From Cryptomeria japonica (Eukaryota > Streptophyta > Pinopsida > Cupressales > Cupressaceae), in the NCBI RefSeq assembly GCF_030272615.1, contig NC_081413.1:609405209-609469208 (forward strand): 64,000 nt of DNA. Direction: 5' to 3'. Below the pieces are notes generated by a model. The model saw only the letters and a program-made list of their open reading frames with translations. It was not told where the DNA came from and did not search any database. The first letter of the stretch is position 1. Each line of letters begins with the position of its first letter. Below, piece by piece: positions 56,096 to 64,000 of the stretch. Both the position numbers and the translations under genes were made by a program.

Positions 56096-57813
56096 ATGGG
56101 GCGAAGACTATCAAATCTCTTCAAATATCCAAATCTAGAAGACACGGAGATCACTGAGGAGCTCCTCCAAGAATGTCAAGAAAGTGTCTCATTTCAAAGA
56201 CTTATGGAAAGACTCATATAGGCCGACAAAGAAAAATATCTACTCATGCTCACAAGCAAAGGAGTTAGGATTCTTGAAAAACTTTGATACTAACACCTTT
56301 AGAACAAGGTCTCAACATTATACTTATCAGGAACAACAAAGAGAAGACGACACATGTAACCCTGAACAAAACATACCTGAGTCACACATACCACAACACA
56401 CACCTACCCAAGCTAGAAAATTTATCCTTATCCTTTTGACAGAAGGTTAAACATGGTACCTTTTCCCCTAAATTCATACATTCCCAAATTTGACAGATAT
56501 GATGGAAAAAGTGATCCTCGTGATCATGTTCGGGAATTTTGTACCATGAGCCTAGAATGTGCCCATGATGACACCTATTTGATGAGGCTATTCCCAAGAA
56601 GCTTGAAAGGACAAACAATGGAATGGTTATCCAAAATCACACGTCCTGTCAAATCCTTTGATGAATTAGTCAACAAATTTATCACTCAATACTCCTACAA
56701 TATTCAACATGCAATCACCATGCTAGATGTATGCAATACCAAACTAAAAAACAATGAAACATTCATGGTGTTTCTTCAACGTTGGTGACAGATGGTTTCA
56801 AGATATCCTCGAGATGTGCCTGAAAAGAAAAATATGGAAATTTTCATCGACAATTTGAATAGCGAGATGAGTTACATAATCAAGCTCCAATGCATACCAT
56901 CTTTTGCCAAATTGATTGAAAATGACATCCAAGTAGAGGAGGCGTGTGTTAAGAAGGGAACATTGAAATTCTTCAAAGAGTGTACTAATTCACCCAACTC
57001 TCATTACAATAAATAAAACAACAACAACAACTTAGACAAATCCAGGTTCTGGACCAAAAACAAAAATTTTGGAAATGAAGGACGAAACGAGGCTAATGAT
57101 GTGAAGTCCAAACAACCAGTATTGGCCTTATCAGGCAATCCTTAGGCTACCAAGAATCAAATGGGTGCTAACCGAGGCACTAACACTTATGCACCAAATA
57201 CCAATCCAGAACATCCCAATACAAACAACACCAACAATACCCAAAACAATAACGCAAATCAAGGACCTAATACAAACTCACGGGGTAACACCAACAACTT
57301 TCCTAAACGCATTTACACACTATTAGGGCAATCATTAGAGTTAGCATTCAGAGAGCTCTTGGCAAACAAAATTCTCATTCCTAGCAATCAACAACTTTGA
57401 ACCACAAGTCAAACCACCTTGGTGGAATGACTCAACACTTTTGTGATTTTCATCGAAACAAAGGACATCAAACAAATGATTGCATGAGGCTTAAAAACAT
57501 TGTTCAAGACATGATTGATAGAGAGGATTTAACAGGCGATGGTCTCAAGACAAATGGTGATCATGGCACCTTTAAAAATCCTCTTCCAAATTACAACACA
57601 GATGGAACTTCAACATCAAATGATACATGCAGAGCCCATATCAATCACATATACAATAACACCATCAATCATATATCAACAGATGACAATCAAGTAAGTG
57701 TCATTACAATCAAGGACAAATGTGAATATGAATCAATCTATGTAACCACCAGAGCTCAAAAAAATGTTTTGAAAGGGCATACATCAGCAACAAACACCAT
57801 ACCCAAAATTTAA
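56096..57813 (+). pseudogene. tat-2 gag (broken)
   Basis: ATG at 56096 (MGRRLSNLFKYPNLEDTEIT). Stops lie at 56219, near 56288 and near 56447. The retrotransposon gag core follows: IPKFDRYDGKSDPRDHVREF, LMRLFPRSLKGQTMEWLSKI, SFDELVNKFITQYSYN and MEIFIDNLNSEMSY. An Asn/Thr-rich stretch (57161-57300) precedes a knuckle-like FCDFHRNKGHQTNDC after a +/-1 frame change at 57397. The order and the FHRNKGHxTxDC form are those of Tat-lineage gag. Dead copy. Confidence 0.85.
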
Positions 57814-57962
57814 TATGATCTGGTCAGTCAACTGCGCAAAACTCCTACTTAAATATCTATACTTGAGTTATCGAAACTCTCACCAAAGCATAAAGGTATC
57901 TTGGAACAAGCACTATTGGAAACAAATGTACCTCGGGATCTGGATATTGACAAATTCTAGCC

Positions 57963-58450
57963 ATGGTTGCTCACATGATAGGGCCTCATAATCTCACCTT
58001 TTCTGAGCATGATAATATTTCATTGAGCCATCCACACAATACTCCACTTCACATTGAAGTCTTGGTGTACAAACATCAAGTTAAAAGAGTATTAATAGAT
58101 AGAGGAGTTGGATTCAATATCCGTACCTTAAAACTTATCCGTGCATTAGGCTTCTGTGAGCAGTCTATTGATCCACACAAAAAGATCACTATCAAAGCAT
58201 ATGATGATGAAGAAAGATCATCCAAGGGAACAGTGGTATTGCCAATTCAAGTGGGACCGATACAGAGGGACACTATGTGCCAAGTTTTAGACATAGACCT
58301 CACACATAATATTTTATTGGGCTGACCTTGGATACATGAAATGCAAGCAGTGCCCTCAACTTACCACTAGTGTGTTAAGTTCCCATACAATGGGCAGGAG
58401 ATTTCTATATCAGCAGATCATAACCCTTTTCAACATTGTAATGCTATGGG
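57963..58450 (+). pseudogene. tat-2 aspartic protease
   Basis: PLHIEVLVYKHQVKRVLIDRGVGFNI, with the active site reading D-R-G where relatives have D-x-G(S/A), then QVLDIDLTHNILLG.PWIHEMQAVPSTYH and a stop at 58323. The IDRG motif keeps the Asp. It lies in the usual Tat position between gag and RT. Confidence 0.78.
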
Positions 58451-58582
58451 GGCATCCCAAGACAGTTTGGTTCCACATAACAAAGAAAAACAAACTTCCT
58501 CAATACTAGATATTCAACAAGAAAAGCTTAAATCTTTATCCATAGATTTCACAAACAAAAAATTAAAATCAAAGAACAAGGC

Positions 58583-59050
58583 ATGGGAGAGTACTCTTTA
58601 GAACCCTTGTGTCTAATCAACTTACCAATGTCGCCTAAATCTCATGGGATAACTTCGGCATCAACACATCAAGCAACACAACCCATCACCAAGTTTGATG
58701 GCAAATTTATTCAACTAGGCACACTAGCTCATGAATTAGAAGAAAAAGACATCCTTAGTTGGCTATATAAGGATGAAGAAGAAGTTAGAGCAGCTACTAT
58801 GGAAGTAGCTATACCAACATAGTTGTATGGAAAAGGCTACCTGATCATGCAACAAATGGGATACACTGGCAAAGGACCTATCGGCAAGCGTCAGGAATGT
58901 GTCACAAAACCATTGGATCCTCCTTCACAGTTTTCTAAAGATAAAACAGGATTGGGTTATGAACACACTCTCCCCCCAAAGAAGACACTAAATAAATATC
59001 AAAAACCTCAGTGGAAGGCAAAGAAGAAGTACAAGGAGGACTCATGGTAG
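58583..59050 (+). pseudogene. tat-2 G-patch domain
   Basis: YLIMQQMGYTGKGPIGKRQECV and DKTGLGYE at 58823-59000 match the glycine-rich G-patch consensus (.....GY.G.GLG....G...P), a nucleic-acid-binding module that several Tat/Ogre-like elements carry between protease and RT. The domain itself is open, preceded by TAG at 58820-58822. Confidence 0.7.
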
Positions 59051-59684
59051 GAGGCACTATTTGAATCAGCCGAAACAATACGAAAGGAACGTGAATACCA
59101 GGCAAAAGAGAAACAACACAAGGAGTCAGCCATTCAAAAAGAAGAAGCACCTTATGCGAAATAAAATCATGTTCTAGAACCTGTTTCAAACAAAGAAGAA
59201 TCACCCCCTGACAACATCACTGCTCCCTAATGAGAGACAGTAAATGAGCAGATGCAAAGAGTAGAAGCAGGATTTGATATGGAATCAGAGAAAACTGTTA
59301 GACTAGTATCAATCATCAAAACCCTGTTTTCACCCTACAACATACTAGTCCACAACACTGAAAGAATCTGGGATAATACCTCTAAGACTGATTCAAATGA
59401 TTATGAATGGGGAAGTTATTCAAATGTTACTGAAGATATTGCTGAAAATGCTAGTCATACACCCCTTTCTCAAGAAGGACAAGGCACAGAGCCTAGACTA
59501 CTTGAATTTGGTCCATAAAATATCTATGAGACTAAAGAAAATGAGCAACGACATTACAAACAAGTCTACACAGAAGATGATACCATCGAAGACCTTGACA
59601 AAATCATTAACTTATTCAATATCCCAGCCAACCTTGATGATACCTCCATCCTAACACTTACATCAGCCGAACTCAACTCACCCA
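59051..59684 (+). other. tat-2 linker between G-patch and RT
   Basis: Charged, low-complexity relic coding in changing frames (59252-59518, 59397-59654), with several stops. No domain recognised. Confidence 0.5.
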
Positions 59685-61030
59685 ATGACTTTACCACTCG
59701 TCTTTCCCGATCTCATAGACTGGGATGAACCTGAAAATCATGACATACCAATTTTCCCCAATGATGATTCCATTATCCATTACTTATGTATTGTCAACCC
59801 AAAAACAGACTCTACCAGTGAACAGAGTAACGACATTTGCAATCAAGGGAGTGTCAAGTCTCTCAGTCACAAAAATAAAGGAAATAAAGGATCTGCTACT
59901 GAAAACCAGTCAATGGCAGCACTAGATCACAAAAAAGTAAAAATAAAGGACACATCTGCGAGTGAAAACCTTTTCGAGGCACCTAAAGATGAGAGACTTG
60001 ACACTCTTCTTGAACACTATCAGGAGCGATCACCCATATTGATTGAGCCCACTCAATCAATCAACATTGGTACAACAGAAGCAGCCAAAAACATACACCT
60101 AGCAGAATCTTTGACAGAGGCAGAAAAACTAGAGTTTATAAAATTTTTCAAAGAAAAGCAAATCAATTTTGCCTGGTCATATGCAGATATGCCTGGGATT
60201 GATCCATATTTAATCATGCATCACTTATCCATTTCTCCAGCAGCTAAGTCGGTTAAGCAAAAATTGAGAAAGATGAATCCACATGTAGCACTCATGGTCA
60301 AAGCTGAGCTAAAGAAACTATTAGACGGATTTATTCGACCTATAGACTATGCTGAATGAATTTCCAATATTGTACCAGTTTCAAAACTAGATGGCAGCAT
60401 CAGGATATGCACCGATTTTAGGGATGTCAATAAAGCCTATCCAAATGATGACTTTCCTTTGCCCAGTATCGACATAATTGTAGACCTCATAGCAGGCCAT
60501 GCAATGTTATCATTAATGGATGGTTTTTCTGGCTATAATCAAATCAAGATAGCTCTAGAGGATCAAGATAAAACAACATTTACTTGTCCTTGGGGAACGT
60601 ATTGTTGGAATGTCATGCCTTTTGGCTTAAAAGATGTTGGGGCAACTTATCAACAAGCAATGACAACAATATTTCATGACATGATGCATACCTTCATGGA
60701 GGACAATGTGGATGATTTACTATCTAAGTCATTTACCTGAGCAGAACATCTAGGCATATTAGAGAAATTTTTTGAAAGGTTGGAGAAATTTCAAGTCAGG
60801 CTCAACCCTAAGAAGTGTGTCTTCGGGGTAACATTAGGCAAGTTATTAGGCTACATCGTGTCAGCAAAAGGCATTGAAGTAGACCCAACCAAGGTACAAG
60901 CCATCATGGAGATGCCACCACCTAAAAACATCAGCCAACTCGAATCCTTGCAAGGACAACTCCAATCAATCAGGTGGTTCATCGCCCAACTAGCAGACAA
61001 AAGTCTACCATTCAATCATTTGCTACACAA
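59685..61030 (+). pseudogene. tat-2 reverse transcriptase (broken)
   Basis: Gypsy RT landmarks: FAWSYADMPGIDPYLIMHHL, SVKQKLRKMNPH, VSKLDGSIRICTDFRDVNKAYP, DFPLPSIDIIVDLIAGH, MLSLMDGFSGYNQIKI and TTFTCPWGTYCWNVMPFGLK. The catalytic box reads EDNVDDLL, where the family has YVDD; the Asp pair is present but the Tyr is Asn. Then LEKFQVRLNPKKCVFGV and LGYIVSAKGIEVDP. Stops lie at about 60358 and 60738, otherwise mostly one frame. Confidence 0.88.
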
Positions 61031-61032
61031 GA

Positions 61033-61575
61033 ATGTACCATTTAGATGGGAAGCCAAATGTGCAATCATTCTATCAAATCAAGCAATATTTAATGAACCC
61101 GCATGTTCTGGTACCTCCAATAGCAGGGAAGCCACTTATTCTCTATATATCAACAACAAACATATCATTGGGGGCTCTGTTAGCACAAGAAAATCAACAA
61201 GGCAAAGAACGAGCTATCTATTACATTAGTAGAACTTTGAATGGATATGAGCTCAATTACACATTCATTGAGAAGGCTTGTTTAACAGTGGTATTCGCTT
61301 CTCAAAAGTTTCGACACTACATGCTAGCTCACACAATCAAGCTAGTAGCAAAAATTGACCCTCTAAAGTACTTACTCAGCAAAGCAGCTCTCACAGGCAG
61401 ATTATCTAAATGGGTAATGATTCTCAACGAATTTGATATCCACTACACAGAGCGACGAGCTATTAAAGGACAAGTAATTGCAGATCAATTAGCTGATGCA
61501 CCACTACCAGATAAACAACCAATGGAGATTGAATTTCTAGATAGGGATGTTCTTACTATTACCACCAAGCAATGA
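61033..61575 (+). pseudogene. tat-2 first RNase H
   Basis: LILYISTTNISLGALLAQEN, ERAIYYISRTLNGYELNYT, EKACLTVVFASQKFRHYM, PLKYLLSKAALTGRLSKW and IKGQVIADQLADAP. This is the RT-linked RNase H of Tat elements. The Asp expected after 'YIS..' in active Gypsy RNase H is Thr, a condition common in the first RNase H of this lineage. A TGA follows at 61573-61575. Confidence 0.82.
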
Positions 61576-61812
61576 ACCATATACTTTGATGGTTCCTACA
61601 CTCAACATGGCTCAGGTGCCGACATCTTGTTCATCACTCCTGAAGGACACACCATACCAAGATCATATAGGCTCATGTTCCCATGCACAAATAACATTGC
61701 TGAGTATGAGGCACTAGTTACAAGAATCAAAATGGTCGTGGAATGGAGAATCACAAAATTAAAAGTCTACGGAGATTCCCAACTAGTTATAAATCAGATC
61801 AACAATGACTAT
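61576..61812 (+). pseudogene. tat-2 second (archaeal-type) RNase H, interrupted
   Basis: TIYFDGSYTQHGSGADILF, CTNNIAEYEALVTRIKM and LKVYGDSQLVINQINNDY show the D...E...D set of RNase H (FDGS, AEYEAL, GDSQL) intact. Two RNase H domains in series is the hallmark of the Tat clade. The frame is cut at ACTAT (61808-61812) by the next element and resumes after 62580 (TKDDKLLPY, then GNRAANAMATITSLL). Confidence 0.85.
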
Positions 61813-62575
61813 TGTTTATGGTGAAAATGGATAACAATAATAACAAAATTGAAAGGCTAAATGAATTCAACCACCAAACCCTAGCCTAACAACAACAAAG
61901 ATCCACCATAACATATGAAGATTACCTAAGACAATGCAAATCAAATGAAATTACAAAGATTATACCATCACGATGTCCAATAGGGTTTTGATCTCCATTC
62001 TTCCTATCTCCATTGATCTTGCTTGATATATTTGCTCTCAGATTTTATGTGCACAAGAGCTCAACAAAGAATGGAATGTGGTTGCAAGTAGGATCGTAGT
62101 GTAGTCAATTGATCAAGTTGTTAGGGTTTGATAATGAAGAAAGCATGTCCTTAAATAGAAGACACAATATGAAATGGAGGGATAAGATTGAGAGGTGTAA
62201 AAAGGAGGTCGGCTAGGATTAGAGGGTAGGTAGAAGAAATAATAAAATAATGAAAGAGGTAGGTAATGTAGGAATTAAGAGATGAATGACATGTGTCATG
62301 GGTAGAAAAGTTTAATGAATTAATTAAATAAATAAAGATTTATTTAATTAATAGAAGAAGTGAGATCAATTAAATAAATAAATATTTATTTAATTTAGGA
62401 AAAGGATAATTTAAATAAATAAATGTATTTATTTAAATAAGAAATAAGGCTAGAAGAGGATAAATGAATTAATTAAATAAATAAAGATTTATTTAATTAA
62501 TAGAAGAATTAGGCTTAGATAATTAAATAAATAAAATATTTATTTAATTAGACATGACAATTTTGATTGTCTACA
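61813..62575 (-). repeat. LTR-like solo element in tat-2
   Basis: 763 bp, TGTTTATGG...GTCTACA, flanked by ACTAT at 61808-61812 and 62576-62580. Non-coding. The right third (62318-62550) holds five AT palindromes of the form TTAATTAAATAAATA...TATTTAATTAA. Minus orientation (TGTAGACAATC...) is a guess. It may be a solo LTR of a Gypsy family, since similar TTTATTTAATTA blocks occur in the LTR at 50040-51850. Confidence 0.75.
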
Positions 62576-62580
62576 ACTAT

Positions 62581-64000
62581 CAGACAAAGGATGACAAGTT
62601 GCTACCATACAAATGAATGGTGGATGATTTCAAATAGTATTTTGTACACATCACTTTCGACCAAATACCAAGGTTGGGCAACAGAGCAGCCAATGCAATG
62701 GCTACTATCACTTCACTGCTACAAATTCCAAAACAACGAAGTCGTTATGAATTTATGGTAGAGCAACTGTTTTCCCCAGCCTATGACAATTCTACATCCA
62801 ATGTTATCTATGCCTTAACTGGTTCAAACTCTCCGTTATACGAAATAATATATGAATATCTCAAAACCAATACCCTACCCATTAACCCAACTTGGAATAA
62901 AAAATGCAACTTTATCCGGCAAACTGCCCGTTATACTCTAACTGCTGATACTCTTTACCGTCGAGGTCTAGATGGTACTCTTCTTTGTTGCCTTGATCGT
63001 AATGAATCTCTCTCTGCTTTACAAGAGCTTCACGAAGGTATATGTGGCACACATTCAATTGGTCCTACTCTTGCTAAAAAACTTCTAAGAATGGGATATT
63101 ACTGGCTGACAATGGAAAAAGACTCTTATCATATTGCAAAGAAATGTCCTAAATGCCAAATCCATGGCAATTTTATACATGCACCAACACAGGAATTGCA
63201 GCCATTTACCACGTCCTGGCCTTTTTGCCAGTGGGGACTGGAATTAGTCGGTAAAATACACCCTTCATCTTCAAATGGACACAAGTTCATTATCACTGCA
63301 ACAGAATATTTTACCAAATGGATTGAAGCAGTCCCCATGACCACAGTAACTGGAAAACAAATTGCCTCTTTTATTCTTAATTATATGATCTGCAGATATG
63401 ACATTCCAAGTTCCATCATCATAGATAATGGACAACCTTTCAAAAACCAAGATGTCTGAGAACTATGTGAACGATTCAAAATCCAACATCGTTTCTCTAC
63501 ACCTTACTACCCACAGGGGAATGGTCAAGCAGAGGCATCCAATAAAACAATATTGAAAATCCTCAAGAAAACAGTAAATGATGCAGGAAAAGATTGGTAC
63601 GTGCAACTCAATCTAGCACTTTGGGCATATAGAAATAGCATCCACACACCTACCAGAGTTATGCCATATTCATTAGTGTATGGATCAAACGAAATTTTAC
63701 CCCTTGAGGTAGAAATTCCATCACTCAGAGTATCTTTAAAAGGCCTCATTCCAGATGCAGAATATCGAGTAAACATAATGCAAGAGCTATAACTTTTAGA
63801 TGAAAAGTGACAACATGCCTATACTCACCTCAAAGCATACCAACAACACATGAGCCGAAGCTACAACCACAAGGTCATCCCTAGAATTTTTAAAATCGGT
63901 GATCTCGTACTTAAATAAAATCCTAGAAATCAACAGGATTGAAAAAAGAAAGGGAAATTTGAGCCTAACTCATTGGGTCCCTATGTCATCATATCAACCT
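62581..64000 (+). pseudogene. tat-2 RNase H end and integrase, cut by window end
   Basis: After the RNase H tail comes the H2C2 zinc finger (LHEGICGTHSIGPTLAKKLL...CPKCQ), then the core. WGLELVGKIHP has Glu at the place of the first catalytic Asp (family WG.DLVG.I). The IIIDNGQPF Asp and the GQAEASNKTI Glu are present. One TGA lies at 63457-63459 before ELCERFKIQH. The C-terminal region (RSYNHKVIPRIFKIGDLVLK, GKFEPNSLGPYVI) runs off the end. Otherwise it is in one frame for about 1.3 kb, better kept than gag. Confidence 0.88.

Overview
The window looks like nuclear DNA of a seed plant. It holds the last two exons of one ordinary gene (about the first 3.6 kb), followed by roughly 59 kb of LTR retrotransposons inserted into one another. 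Large introns, AT-rich sequence and heavily nested, decayed Copia and Gypsy elements fit a large plant genome. A conifer is my guess, but nothing here proves it. I see no tRNA, rRNA, CRISPR array or bacterial-type operon.

Region by region: (1) 1-4908 holds the 3' end of a gene for a DUF1350-type protein and its flank. (2) 4909-27847 is an old Copia element on the minus strand, called copia-2 here. Its left LTR is cut into three pieces by two insertions: copia-1 (5968-12335), which itself carries a solo LTR, and element A (12453-18356). Its reverse transcriptase is cut by a further LTR-like insertion (20566-23278) that carries another LTR-like block. (3) 27848-39672 is a Gypsy element with gag and protease only (gypsy-1). 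It lies in the right LTR of copia-2, and its own 5' LTR is split by element B (28066-34404). (4) 39675-47846 is the integrase end of a Tat-lineage Gypsy element (tat-1), split by a well-preserved minus-strand Copia element (copia-3, 40111-47409). (5) 47847-64000 is the 3' flank of tat-1, a long LTR carrying a solo LTR, and then a second Tat element (tat-2) with gag, protease, G-patch, RT, two RNase H domains and integrase. An LTR-like element interrupts tat-2, and it runs off the window end.

Eight insertions can be bounded by TG...CA or similar ends and short target duplications: CTAAC, CTAG, a diverged CCRAG type, AATAC, GGGTCA, CGGAA, CTTTC and ACTAT. They give a relative order of events without any dating.

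The most unusual content is the pair element A / element B. They lie in different hosts and opposite orientations. Each has a long run of imperfect hairpins at its 5' end, followed by a broken reading frame for the same unrecognised protein family, and no reverse transcriptase, integrase or visible LTR pair. The hairpins of A and B differ in sequence but match in layout. A second non-standard item is copia-1, whose pol region appears replaced by an acidic open reading frame that I do not recognise.

No transposon gene in the window appears intact. copia-3 comes closest: its whole polyprotein stays in one frame, broken only by stop codons. Element boundaries were read by eye from repeat comparison, so allow plus or minus a few bases unless a target duplication is cited.
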